A stretch of DNA of 64,000 nucleotides from Datnioides undecimradiatus (lineage: Eukaryota > Chordata > Actinopteri > Lobotiformes > Datnioididae). The position numbers and the translations under genes were made by a program. Positions 1-12,100 of the stretch are shown here, piece by piece. The number at the start of each line of letters is the position of its first letter. Position 1 is the first letter of the stretch. The notes under the pieces are model-generated. The model ran no database searches, was not told where the DNA came from, and saw only the letters and a list, made by a program, of their open reading frames with translations. The stretch spans positions 3,844,001 to 3,908,000 of the forward strand of contig WARS01000052.1 in the NCBI GenBank assembly GCA_008933995.1, read 5' to 3'.

Positions 1-2089
1 GTGAATGCAAAATAAAGATCCTTGAAACAAACTTAAGCAAAATAATCTACATTTATTGCCAGACGGCATAAAAGGATATGTGCTGGTGATGGGATCGTGG
101 TTAAGGTGCTTGATATTCTCCTCTAGCCATGCCTTCTGACTGTCCAGCTCTTTCTCTTGGGCCTCCAGCTCAGAGATCTGAGCCTTCAAAACCTTCACCT
201 GCTCCGCCACCTCCTGAGTTTGGCTCCCTGAGTTCTCTCCCCTGGAAACAAGGAAGATGAAAGATGAAAGACAAGCACATGAGAAAAGAAAAATGTAATT
301 TCAGAAAAAAATTTTGCCTGAGTTTTTGAAATCGAGGACGATGCTACTTTTCATGTCCGATGACATCGCTAGTGCTCTGAAGATTTTCATAATGACAACA
401 TTCAAAGGTTTAAAAGGAAATTAAAGGCACTTATGAATGTCAGTTCAAATGCGAATATCCCACTTATTACAATATATAAAAAAATATTTTCCAAACCTCC
501 ACTGAATTATATTTTTATTTTTCTTCTCGATCAGTCCCACTCCTTCCAGTACATTGGTGATGTCATATATCCTCCTCTTCTGTTTCACTGCCAAGCTGTC
601 TGCTGCCTGTTAATTCAAACAAACACTTCTATAAAAGGGTCTTACTCAGTGGCAGCTTAATACAAACCCTTGTTGACAAGATAAATCACAGATACTTTTA
701 ACAGACGTTTAAACAGGAAACCCCAAATTTCTTTGGCAAGCACATTTTGAGGTGGAAAAAAAAAAAGAGAAAGACTCTAGCAAAGCCAACACATGAAGGA
801 TTTGGCAAATTAAGCTGCACAAATAGCAAATAAAACCCCTTGGCAGAAAAAGACAGTTATACAATAGCAGAGAAGGAAGGAGGAGGGAAAGGGTCTAAGA
901 AGCCTGCTGTGTAAACATTACCCAGCTTTGGCGCGCAAGAAGGGAGGGAAAACTACTTATCACTGTGATTTGTGGACACTTCAGGTAGGTCTGAACCCAC
1001 AAGTCAAAACAATACAGAGCAGTTAGGTTGACTGCACAACAAAGTCTATCACAACCTTAAGATGTGAAGAGGAAAAAAACCTTTTGCCTTTAACTTCTAG
1101 AGAGTAAGTTGAGAAATGTCAAGAGGGAAAGTTGAAAGAAATACACTGTATGCTGCAACTAATGGTTATTTTCATTATTAATTAATGTGTTGATTATCTT
1201 CTTGGTTACTGTTTACTCAAAGAAATGTCAGAAAAAAATACTCCAAACAATTCAGCTGCCGATTAATTTACTGTCTCTTGAATACCATGAAACTGAGTGA
1301 CACTGGGTCAGGAGCAGAGATTGTTTCAGTTCCTGGTGTTAGGATCCAAAATGATTGGGAGACACTGTGCTAGACAGTGAGACAGGTGTCTAACTGTTGA
1401 CAAGGATGGTGTAATGAAGTAGTAGGAGTTTCCACAGGTCATTAAATGTGTCAAGGGAGTCTAAGTGAATCACTATAATGTGATTAGACAGCAGCGCTAC
1501 TTGGGTTATTTCAAAAGGAGCGAGAGTATATGCAAAGTAGGACTACACTCAGTTATTATCACCATTGTCTTAAAAGGGAATGCCTTCCTGTTTTAGGTTA
1601 GCTCTTTTAGTTTACTTAGCTAAATCAAGAGATGGAGATCAGAGTATTAACTATTTTGGGGACCACCGAGACTCACTTTGTGTACCAGGTAAATTGTCAT
1701 AAACAATTTGACTACTCACTGTTAGCAACACCAACCTCTGCAAAACACCTTTTTTACGTTTTGTCAGTTGGTGTTAATGAAGCCACAAACCAGGAGGCCT
1801 GGGTAATGGCGGCTAAGCTAGTCCACCTGGTAAGCAAATCAATGTACCTGACTGGCTCCATTTGTGATTGACAGCCCTTTGTTGAAAACACCCCCCCTCC
1901 CAAAAAAAACCCCAACACACAATGAACAACACCCGAGCCTGGTTTCGCCGTTTCACTGACCACTTTCAAATCAAGGACGCCATCCTTTGCTTCTTGAAGC
2001 AGACTGACAAACTTCATCGTGAGGAGCCCCAAACTTTTCTCGTGGCGACTTGGTGTCGAGCGTACGGTCTCCGTCGTCTCAAACTCCAT
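1..2089 (-). CDS. e2f5: E2F5 transcription factor, 5' part (3 coding exons, truncated by window edge)
   Basis: This is the start of an E2F-family transcription factor, a sequence-specific DNA-binding protein that pairs with DP partners and with p107/p130 to control cell-cycle genes. Seen: three exons (1961-2089, 497-606, 80-241) join in phase to give about 133 residues. They contain [10 protein letters not shown] at residues 15-24, the DNA-contact motif RRIYD at 54-58, the [13 protein letters not shown] block, and a leucine-zipper dimerization segment ending DPITST. The N-terminus before the winged helix is only about 14 residues, much shorter than in human E2F5. The marked-box and transactivation regions lie beyond the left edge. 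E2F4 is the close alternative; E2F5 is chosen because LRRCC1 is its immediate neighbour, as on human 8q21.2. Introns are about 255 bp and 1354 bp, followed by a U12-type intron. Confidence 0.9.
70..79 (-). other. e2f5: U12-type AT-AC 5' splice site of E2F5
   Basis: Directly after codon fragment AC (end of ...ITS T) the minus strand reads ATATCCTTTT, the exact U12 AT-AC donor consensus. No usable GT donor exists at this point of the protein, and reading on gives a non-E2F tail (YPFMPSG). E2F family genes are known to carry minor-spliceosome introns. The matching branch point and AC acceptor lie outside the window. Confidence 0.85.
80..241 (-). CDS. e2f5: E2F5 exon 3 (dimerization zipper)
   Basis: Acceptor tttccag, then 162 nt. 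It completes an AGG codon, reads [14 protein letters not shown] and then a heptad-rich stretch with [17 protein letters not shown], and ends in phase 2 (AC) at the AT-AC donor. It corresponds to the start of the E2F coiled-coil/marked-box region that binds the DP partner. Confidence 0.9.
497..606 (-). CDS. e2f5: E2F5 exon 2 (DNA-binding helix)
   Basis: Acceptor aattaacag, then 110 nt in phase 0: [20 protein letters not shown] and onward to IIQW plus AG, donor gtttgg. It contains the E2F RRxYD DNA-recognition motif. Alternative acceptors a few bases downstream (gcag, gcagcag) would break the frame with exon 1, which fixes this boundary. Confidence 0.93.
607..1960 (-). other. E2F5 intron 1
   Basis: Contains an A-rich tract near 750-770 and a degenerate dispersed-repeat copy at about 1148-1300. 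No coding exon is visible. The small ORF at 1632-1871 on the plus strand has no recognisable content. Confidence 0.6.
1148..1300 (+). repeat. teleost dispersed repeat, 'ctgcaactaatggttattttcatt' family, partial
   Basis: Begins tgctgcaactaatggttatt, followed by attaatgtgttgattatctt and then an aaatgtcagaaaa block. This order of motifs is typical of a very common teleost interspersed repeat that I recognise from memory. The copy is degenerate and its ends are approximate. Confidence 0.55.
1961..2089 (-). CDS. e2f5: E2F5 exon 1 (start codon, winged-helix N part)
   Basis: ATG at 2089-2087 opens [20 protein letters not shown] and runs to [10 protein letters not shown] (43 codons), ending phase 0 at donor gtcagt. 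This ATG was chosen because it is the first in-frame methionine ahead of the conserved [10 protein letters not shown] block. The alternative donor one codon earlier (gtggtc) is weaker and would lose V43. Confidence 0.88.
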
Positions 2090-2400
2090 CTTCTAACGTT
2101 ATAAAAACAGCCTTACTTATTTTATGTCCGCCGCTTGTGTTTAACTAGAAATAAGGAACATTTCTCTCCGTCTGTTACTTAAACAGCACTCAGTACCTGT
2201 AAGGGTTTTTAAATCAGCGGACGTTACGTTAGGTTACGGTTGCCACGGTAACCCTTGTCCCGCTCGTGCCCTCCCTGTCAGCGACGCCCCTCTAAGCCCG
2301 AATTCGACCCCGCCCTCCCCTTTTCACTCGGACGTACAGGTATTGATAAATCAACCCTCACTCTGAATGGTACGGGAGCCGGGGAGAAAAAAAAAATACG
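2090..2400 (-). promoter_or_regulatory. e2f5: E2F5 promoter / 5' UTR region with X-box-like site
   Basis: The 300 bp upstream of the E2F5 ATG are the GC- and CpG-richest part of the left end (for example 2260-2330), as expected of a housekeeping promoter. The 14-mer GTTGCCACGGTAAC at 2239-2252 is an imperfect palindrome close to the RFX X-box consensus (GTNRCC, 0-3 bases, RGYAAC). No TATA box is obvious. Confidence 0.6.
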
Positions 2401-2842
2401 CACAAGAAAAGTAAACACGTAAAACATGAAATACTCACCGACACTCATGGGTCAGCCACAAGTATGAAACATTAAAACAAAATGTTGGCAAGTAAATGAA
2501 TATATAGTAAGTACAGTTACGTGAGGAAGTCAGTTTTTCTCCCACTTCTTTAAAATAAGTTAAAATTAAGTAAAAATTTGGATGCAGGAGTCCTATTTTT
2601 ACATCAATGAAGAAATAAGTTGATTTCTTCACATCTGAAACAATCAATAAAACTAATTCTTTGAACTTCTTTTTTCCATTTTTTGAATCTGTCTTGTTTT
2701 TTTCATGTTTTTTGACATTTGTTTTGCATATTTTTGTGTGCAATGTGCTTGGTCTCCCACAAAACCTTGCATTCATCTTAATTTTGTGTTAACCCAGTTC
2801 TGTTTCCTATATTTTAAAAAAGACATAAATGCTACAACAGTA
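2401..2842. other. intergenic gap between LRRCC1 3' end and E2F5 5' end
   Basis: AT-rich sequence without a recognisable gene. A 113-codon minus-strand ORF (2435-2776) is lysine/asparagine-rich in AT-rich DNA and looks like chance. The two genes are tandem and less than 1 kb apart. Confidence 0.6.
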
Positions 2843-2848
2843 TTTATT
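2843..2848 (-). terminator. lrrcc1: candidate LRRCC1 polyadenylation signal
   Basis: AATAAA on the minus strand about 144 nt after the LRRCC1 stop codon (2992-2994), so the 3' UTR would be short. It is the first canonical hexamer after the stop that I could find. Confidence 0.6.
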
Positions 2849-2991
2849 AGATGAATCGTGGCATACTAAAATGCAACAATAACTTAACACAAAAATTAGA
2901 AACAACAAAATTCATTTAAATAAAATACAATGATCCTTAAAGTGTATAAATTCATATATTGCTATTGACAAGAGAAGCCACATTTCTAGTG

Positions 2992-3102
2992 TTAGAAGTC
3001 TTTTAGCACACTTGTGAGTCGCTTCATTTTCTCTTCCATGATTCTCTTGTTGGTTTCTGTTTCCTCCAGGAGTTGACGCATCTCCTCCTCCACTTCAAAC
3101 AC
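2992..3102 (-). CDS. lrrcc1: LRRCC1 exon 19 (last coding exon)
   Basis: Acceptor ttgccttcag, reads VFEVEEEMRQLLEETETNKR and ends VLKDF with TAA at 2994-2992. 36 codons plus stop, phase 0. The acceptor is preceded by an interrupted GT/GC-repeat tract (3111-3163). Confidence 0.94.
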   Translation of the reverse strand: MFEVEEEMRQLLEETETNKRIMEEKMKRLTSVLKDF

Positions 3103-6100
3103 CTGAAGGCAAACACACACACATGTGCATGCACACACACGCGTGCATGCACACACACACACAATTTTGAAATTATTCTTCTCACATTTGGTCACATTTA
3201 AACCTTTTCAAAGGCTTGTTGGGTATGTAGCTGGGAGAGGTAAGACAGAGGTCAGTTTTACTTAAGATACTGTCAAACTTACATCTGCAGCATGCAGTTT
3301 GTTCTTTCTTGTTTTCATAATTTTAGAAATGTCTCTCAAATTCACAAAGGACATTGACAAAGTCTTTCCAGTTGTGTACAATTAATCATAAATCCAGTAG
3401 TCCAGTAATCCAAGAGTGTAGAAAGCAAAAGAGGCCTGTAATCTTTTGAAGCATTGTGGAACAGGAAAAACATAAGAAAATCAAACCAGCATACAATATC
3501 AAAAATTAAGATTATTATATTCAGAATAGTCTAACATACTTACCACACTAAGAGGAATCCTGTTCACACTTCAGTGGCTTTTGATCATATTTTTCACATC
3601 TGACACACTCACAAAGCACCTGCTATCCAGCTTGAATGAAAACCACATTATCGCAAAAAATGGGTCACTTTTACCTTTTGATTGGCCCGTTCGATCTGCT
3701 TTTGCTTCTCGTTCGCTAGTTGAAACAGCTCAGCTTGATGTGCAGCCTGGCAAGATTCTAGTTGTCGACGAAACGCATCATCCACACAGCGCAGCTTCTC
3801 CACTGCAGTTCTGTTTGACAGACAACATACAAAACATAATGGTACATGAGGTAAGGCACTTTGAGAATCTTGACTGACTGGCTAAAATAAGCACGCGTTG
3901 TTTTGTGTGTACACCCCAGAAATGACCTAATATCTTATTTAAATTAACTCACCTGTTCCTTCAATGAGGGCAATCTCACTAATAGACCCTTATCATTATT
4001 TGACCCGAGCCTTCATATTTATTATGATTGTACAATTGTGAGTTTTCAGATTTCTAGTCTTCTGGGTTTGTAGGGAGATCGAAAAATAAAGAAATTGTTT
4101 TTCTTGCCCGAAACATTTCGGAAGGGAGCACACTGCATTTAGGCTTTGGAGGAAAAGCATTTTATCATCTTTCTTGACCTAGAAAATAACTTCCCTCCTC
4201 CAGGATTTAGGAAAGCTGCAGAGCTTTTCTCACCTGCTCCCAGCAGGTGGACAATGATTGGACAAACATTCGGGCACTTTCTGGCACATATGGAAATACA
4301 GAATATAGAACACTTTATTTATAGTAAAAACAAGTTTCTTCAAACTTCTTGTGACTGATTTAATCCAGCACCATCATTTAGAAAACCATGCCTACTCTGT
4401 ATAAACAAGTTATTTTAAACATGTATGTCATTATGGGATCACCTGCAATTCAAAGCAAGAATACAACTCAACACAGATAACCCCCCTACTACTGTGCATC
4501 AGTGTGTTTGGTTATGGAAGCATAACCCTTGATTTTGTGACCACATGGCAGAGAATTATGAAGAGACACTTCTGCTCTCACACAATAATGCGTCATACTT
4601 GTGTGCTTCTGTTGCTTTATCTCTGTCCTCCAGCAGCACGCGTTCCTTCGATTCAAAGTTCTCCTTCATGCGCTTCACCTGGGACTCCAGCCGAGTGAGC
4701 AGGTCTGCCTTCTCCTGCCACTTCTTACTGGTATCGCTAATAACAAGAAACATATAAAGACAAAGAAAAAACTCAAATCATAAAGGTGGTGAACAGTGGT
4801 TTCATAAATTACGATCCTTGATTGATTATAATTCAGATTTTTTTCTATTATGTGTTGGTTTCTATTTATCTGTGACGGGGCACTTGCCTGTAAACTCTTT
4901 TGACCTCTTCAAGCTCGGCCTCCTTGTCCTCCAGCTGCTGTTTCAGCTCCTCCTTGCGCAGACTCAGATGCTCCAGCCGCTCCCGCAGCTCAGCCTGCTG
5001 AGTTGTTTCCTCCTCCAGCTGCTGCTGGAACCTTTTTTGGGCCTGGGTCACCTCCTCACGCAGCCTACGGATCTGATCATCACGCTCCTGCAAGGACTTA
5101 GACAGCAGACAAATAGAAAGACAGACAAAAATGTACATAAATATCCAATGCTTATGGTAAATTGCGCAAGTATCAAGGTGGAAGGAGTGCTAGGTTCCAG
5201 CTACTGAGTAAACAAAATATCCATGTACCTCTTTGAGTTTGCGGATAGTCTCTGTCTGGTCATCAACAATCTTGGCTTTGATTTTTAGCGCATCGTTGTC
5301 CCTCTGATTCTGCTTCTTCTGTGTCTCCAGCTCAGCACCCAGCACCTCTATCTTGGCCTCCAGGCGTCCACGATCCTGAGCCAGGGACGCTCCTAAAAGA
5401 GAGAAATGTATCTAACTGTTAAGTTGATCATGTCTTCTAGGAAAGTGCTTCATATATTATTCTTTTGTCCGTTTTCATTTATTTTGTTCTTTATCCACTT
5501 ATTTTATTGTGCATCTCACTGCATCTCATTTATTGCCATTTACAAAGCATTTGAAAACATCTGCTGTGTATCTTGCCTTGCACTTAGTGTAGAAGAGCAT
5601 GTGCTTGCCTGAAATAGCCACTAGATGGCAGACTATACATGACATGAATTAAATAAAACATCAGCATATACAGTATTGTACCGAGCCAAACAGCTAATGC
5701 GTCCTTCATACTGACTCTACGTAAAATCTTGTAAAGAGATTTTACATGTCATAGCCAGTATGGAGCACGTGAAAGGCGGATGCATCATAGAATGTGATGA
5801 GACTAACAGGAAGACCTTTTTTAGTACTGATACACTGAAGCTGAGAGTCGATGTGTGTCATGACTTTCAGGATATTCAGTTTCCTGGACGTATCCCACCT
5901 TGCTGAGCGAGTTCCTGGCCCCAGATTCTCCTCTCTGCCCTGAGGCCGTCTATCACCGACTCCTGAGCTGTGAGTTGAGACAACAGTCGTGCCTTGTCTT
6001 TCTTGAGCAACTCAAGCTGCAGGCTGAGACGCCGGTCCTGCTCCACCTCTGCTTCCAAGGAATGCAGACGGCTCTGGCAGGGGGACAGAGAGAGAGACAG

Positions 6101-9100
6101 TATTAATGATCAACGGCCATCTGTCATGGCTGACAGATGGAAAGGCAGCTGGACCCATTCAGTATTCATGATGTCTCAAAGATGTCTCCTCCCGGCTCAT
6201 TCAGAACTGTTTTTCAAAGGGTGATGACCGATGGCCACAACCGGTCATCTCGATTGTATCATAATACAATGTAATTTCATCAAAGTTGATCAGACAGTTC
6301 ATTCTTAATTTCCTTGAAGTGTTGAAGAAAAACCTTCAGTCAGTTCTCACTCTTTTTATTCCAGTGTTTTACCTTTAGATCAGTGACAGCATCTCTCTTG
6401 GCTTTGATGAGTTCAGAGATGCGGTTCTTCTGTTCTTTGACCATGGCTGTGAGCTCCTGCACCAGAGAGCCCGATTTCTTCTCCCTCTGCTGGGACTGGG
6501 CGAGGGTCGCCTTGAGCTCGAGCAGCTCTGCAGTCACCTGATCATAAGCCTCCTTTACCTGCACAAGCAGAGAGTGGTTGGTGAATGTCAATGAGACACC
6601 TAGAAGTTAAACAGAGCGAAGGACTTTCATTCCAAGCCTTACCGGACTTGACAAGCTTATCAATCGATTTCACATCTGAGGTCTGACAAAAAGGTTTACA
6701 GAGTTGTGGATTTAAAGAAATGAGTAAGGGTTTGGCTAGCAATCTATATCTTATTCAGATTTTCCCAACGGTCCAAGGTTGAAGACTTACATAGTAGAAA
6801 ATTGTGCAAGCGGTAGCAATCAAGACAAGATTACATTTTGTGCAGAGGCTGAATGAAACCTGTAACCATAACGAGAAAGTACAGAATGATTCAAATCCAA
6901 TCCTTTTGTATAGCTTTCTTCCTGTGGCAATCACAGACTACTTGTCCACAGTGATGATCCTAATTCAATCTCAGCTTTCACATTCAGGCAGAAAAAAAGT
7001 CTACATTGGGTTCAGCTCCAGTTCAATCATTTCACTTTTTACTGGACACTGTTCATTCATCAGCTGGGCAGTGCAGAGATTGGAGAGTCAAATTTGGGGC
7101 GAAACCTCAGTGATTACAGGCCACCTGTTTGGCAGGTGTCCATATTTTAACCAACCTCGGAGAAGCGAGCGGCCTCAATGGTAAGGGCCATGCGGAACTC
7201 GTCCTCCAGGGCAGCATACTGTTTCCTGCCGTCTGCCAGTTTCTCCTGCAGCTCTGCCTCCCTGTGGGCGTGTCTCTGCTCCACTGACGTCACTTCTTTC
7301 GCGACTGCCTCACGGAAATCTGCCCCACCAGGCTGCAAGCGCAGGTCCAGCTGTTTTCTGTAAAACAAAGCACGCAAAGATGATAGAAATACAAAATACA
7401 CAACCCTTTGCTGTGCAAAAAAATGCATTCAGCTATTGGGACTTCAGCAGTCTGAGTTGATCAGATCACGAGCATGGTTTGATATTTCCTCTCGTCTTGT
7501 TGAAGCACCATGTTGAACACTTTTGCAAAAAAAACCAAAACAAACATTTGTTCCCCAACCCATGTACTGAGGCATATTTTAATGATCAGTATGGACGGAG
7601 GGAAGGTTTACAGCAGAAATAGAAAAAAAATCTAAAATATTCCATTTATCTCCAATTATTTCTCTATACCAATGGACACTTATAACTGCAGAACTAAAAA
7701 ACATCCTTGGGTTTTATTCTTCAAGACTAAAACTCTAAAAGCCAAACGCAGAAAAATATAGAAAGAACACTCTCATGTGAATCAAAAGGATTCTAATCTG
7801 ACATGGTATTCACGTTGTAGCCCATCATTCACAGAGAGAGGTTCATGCTCGGGGCCAGGTGTACCTGTGCTCCTGTTCCCTGGATGCCAGCAGCTCATGC
7901 AGCTGCTGCAGTTTGTCTTTGTGCTGATGTACCGAGGCTCTCTGGATGTCCAGCTCTCTCTTGAGAGCTGCTGCCTTGTTCTCCAGCTCCTGGTGCCGCT
8001 TCATCTAAGGAAGGTCAGCGTATGTTTTATTCCAGCCTGTCACATTCTGTCAGAGCTGAATGACCCTCTCTGCAGAATCCTTTTAAATGTCTACATCTAT
8101 TCACTCTACAGAAAAGTATATGCTATAAAAATGAATTATACTTTTGTATGCATGACTTGAATTGAGGAGATTTCTTTAAGAATCAGCACGGACTGTCTGA
8201 CTGAACGTCTGACTGAACGTCATTATCTCCGTCAAAATGTTGATCCGAGTAATCTCAGGTATAGTAAACCAACTTTTGTACCTCCTCAGCCTGCTGGCGA
8301 GCCCTGAGTGCCTCTCCATGGGAGATGCTTTCCTCTAGTTTGCACAGCGCAGTCTTGTGTTGTTCTTCACTGCTGCGGGCCTGCTCCAGCTGCCGGATTA
8401 GGGACTGACACCTCCCCTCCAGCTCCTCAACACGAGTCTGCAGTTCAGAGCGCCCCGATCGCTCCTTCAGCAACATTTCTTTCAGTCTGGATGGGTAGAA
8501 AGCATGATAACAGTGTGCAAGAGCAGCAGGAATAACACCCTGAATGTCTATTGTTATTGTGTGTGGAAACTGGTATAGGCAAGCAATACCAATTATGTGA
8601 TAACCTTGATTGTCCTCTGTGTTTTATTTCCCACTATTAACAACATGATAGCCTGTGAAACTGAAGAGATCTGAAGAGATATGATATTATAGAACAGTCA
8701 AACTATCACAGGAGAGAAAATGGAAATATATTGAAAATGGAAATGGGGGAAAAAAACATTACACAAAAGGGCAGTCTGGCGAAAAGAAAAAGCAATTGAA
8801 AAATATAAGCTTGGAAAATTCGGGGCGCAGAGTACAGCTACAAAACTTCTCTTGGAGCTCTTTAATTTTGCCATGATGACTCATTTCTCAGTAATCTGTC
8901 TCCTGATGAGCGAGCGAGTCAACAATAGCAGCCGTGTTCGGTGTCATTAGAAAGTGACAGGTAAGATTGATTCATGTAATACCGCTGACATATGCTTGTC
9001 ACGGGGCGTCTAATTACACCCATAATGCAGATTTATCTAAGCAGGGTGTGATGCAAGCAAGAACAATGTACAAAACAGCTACACCTGTCTCTATCTGTGC

Positions 9101-12100
9101 AGCGCAGACGGAGGGACGCTCATGGCCAAATGGTCTCACATGTGTGAGGGGATAGATGAGAATATTTAATCAGAGACAATTATAGCTTCTGAAATTTAAA
9201 TACAAGGCATATAAGCAGGATGGCTGCGTGGGTTAGCGATCTTTTACGCCAAATAGTTTTATTATCGCAGATAAAGGCAGGCACACTTTAAGGGTTTTGG
9301 CATAATGGAGCGAAAGTGTGTGTGCTTGATTTCATGAGAGGTTATGGGACACTGGTAGGGAGGAATTTTAATGGCGGGATGGATACTCATTGTTCAAGGA
9401 TGAGACAGGCAGCAGGTCCTGGTCTCAGGAGAGCCAATACAAAAGATGAGGAGGGTAGAAATGGATGAGAATCCATTATGCAGGTGACAACTACGATCCA
9501 CAGGGACAAGTTCAATTACCCCTTTTCATCATGATATCTGCTTTAGAGCTATTGCGCTGATTCATGTTGAAGTTTGAGTGCATCTGTGTGTCCAATCAGT
9601 GTTCCTCTGACCTGTCGGTGGTGTGGAGGGCCATGCTCTGAAGGTCTTTTTCCTCGCTGACCTTTGTCTGCAGGCACTTTAGGTCCTCTGTTAGTTTCCT
9701 CACAGCCTGCTCAGCCTTCCAGCGCCTCTCCCTTTCCTGGTCACGCTCTTCCACAATAGTCTGAGTTCATAAACACACGCACACACACACACACACAAAG
9801 ACAAAGACTAGGATAAACAATTGAACAACGTTGCATGATTAAAATGGTTTTTGAACTATCACTGAGCTCCAGTGAATATTTAGAGGAATAAAGCCAAACT
9901 CCATCGATTCTACACTTCAAAGTTTGTTTATAGATCTTGGGGAGTATGAATGTGTATGTGAGCTGTGGAAATCCTTCTGTGGCTCCAGAACGAGCCGTGC
10001 AAAGTCTGATAAGTGGCCTCCAGTGACGTCACTTGAGGCAGCGTCAGTTGGGGCTGAAGACTACAAGTTTGAAAATGAAAGGGTGTGGAGTTAGAGCTTA
10101 TCAGACCTCTGTAGCCCACTCCTCATCTCTGCTTGAGGCTAGCGGCCTGAGGCTTTATTAGCTACAAAACACACCAGCTACATCGATTCTGATCCTTTTT
10201 TTTAATCTGTCTATTGTGACTTGGACAGGACTGCAATATAAATCAGAAGAGTGCCTGAATGTTCTCTAAGATGAGAAACCTTAACTCAGGTTGAAGGCTG
10301 GAGTTATATATAACAAGAAATATTACGCCTATGGTATGTTAGATAACAAAAGAATATGCTGCTTTAATGTATATATGTCATATAAAATGCACCCACTAGT
10401 GTGACAATGACTCACTTACTCGTATTATTCAGTGTTATTGGGGGAGGCATTTCTGCTTTTAATACCCAAACAGATGGTGGACTCCTGAGTATTATGAAGC
10501 TTTGTGACTAAATGACAAATAATACATCATGAAGTCCATTTGGAAACACTGGGATATGGGGGACAAGGGGGAAAAAAGTAAAATGAATAATTTTATTTTG
10601 TCTTTGTTTTGTAATTATTTCTATAAGTGGCATCTGTTGTTTTGTTTCAGTGCATGTTTTTCTGTAATAGTTCTGTAAAATAAGAAATTGAAGCAGAAGT
10701 ATGCTCTCACAGCGCGATGTCTATCCCCCTCTATCAAGGGAACATTACCTTTTTCATATTACATTCATACAATAAAAATAGAAGCTGCCATTCAGTCAGC
10801 GGGTGACCTATCCATGCTGTACCCTGTAGGTTTCCTCCTCCTCCATGGATTTGGTTTTCACGTCGCCTGAGGCCTTAGCAGCTCTCGAAGGTACCCTCCG
10901 CGTTGGCCCTGCTGCGTCTACACCCCCTGTGCTGCCAGCTTTCCTCCTGGGCCCCACAGCAGACTTTGAACACCTCTGTTTATGATTCTCCTGATCGCTG
11001 CACATAAAACAAATCACAGGTATTGAACCAGCTGTAAAATTGATTATAAACAGCCCTCTAGCTAATGTCTGGCTCTATAAAAGGTCAAGGCAGACGACTT
11101 GCTCACTTGTATAAGGAGGCAAAGTTTGAACAACTTTGAATTGAATTTGGGGCTAATATTTTAACATCACCTTGCTTTTGATGAGGACAGTTGGAAGCTT
11201 ACTTAAGTTAAATTACTGGATCCTGAGCACATGTCATCAGTGGCTGATGAAGTAAGATGAGGGGGTAGACCGTGGGAGCACGGTCGTTAATCATGGGAGT
11301 GGGATGACAGTTGTAATTTCTAACAGAGAGGAGGAAAGTTAACCACATCACTCAGAGAAGAACATGAACCACCCCCTTTCAGCTGAGAGGTGAAAGGATT
11401 TCCTCTATAATCAAGAGACCTGATGATGTTGGGTTGATCCACGCTGAACAAAATGGAAACGTCTCATGCTGCATATTGTGTTTGATCGTTATGAATTCAG
11501 GCTTTGTCAACGACTACACTTCTGTGTCGGACTTTAACAAGTGTATAAATGTTATTATTGCTACTCGAAGGTAAACTCTGTCAGTTTTTCACAAAATGTG
11601 GAACAGTGCTTAAAATGCCTTTACACGGTTGTGTTTCAAAACATTACCAGTGAGCTTTGAGGACTTTGAAGCTTCTTGGGGGTGGCTGTTCATTTCCAAT
11701 ACAATATCAAGAAGTACACATGTAAACATGCTGGCAAAACAAATTATTTTCACTTCAGGGGAGTTAACCTAACTGCTGAGGAGATATGCACGTACACACT
11801 CACCTGTCTGATCTCTGGCCCTTGGTCTCCCTGGGGTTTGTCCTCGATGCTATGCTGTTACGATGTTTGGGGATCCTGGTGCGCCTCCTGTTTTCCTTCC
11901 CGCTGTCAAGCTCACTCTCTGACGTGCGATCAATGTCCCTCTTGGGGACTTTCTGTACTGTCACCACAGAATGCGTAGAGCGACTGCATTTGTCAGCTGC
12001 GGCAGGGGCCTGGGTAAATATTGCAGGCATACACATAATATTTGATGGGATTGAAATAAATATTTACCGAGAAGTTTGGAGATATAGAGCACATTTGATT

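Noticed and set aside
80-2089. E2F4 instead of E2F5
   Set aside because: The DNA-binding domains are too similar to separate by eye. Adjacency to LRRCC1 and RALYL decides for E2F5; a tree of the full protein could overturn this.
2435-2776. 113-codon minus-strand ORF between LRRCC1 and E2F5
   Set aside because: Asparagine/lysine-rich translation of AT-rich DNA, downstream of a good polyadenylation signal and lacking any known motif.
4818-5207. Plus-strand ORFs opposite LRRCC1 coiled-coil exons, rich in leucine
   Set aside because: Antisense shadows of glutamate/glutamine-rich codons.
7285-7292. TGACGTCA as a regulatory CRE
   Set aside because: It lies inside LRRCC1 exon 12 and is explained by the codons for VTS.
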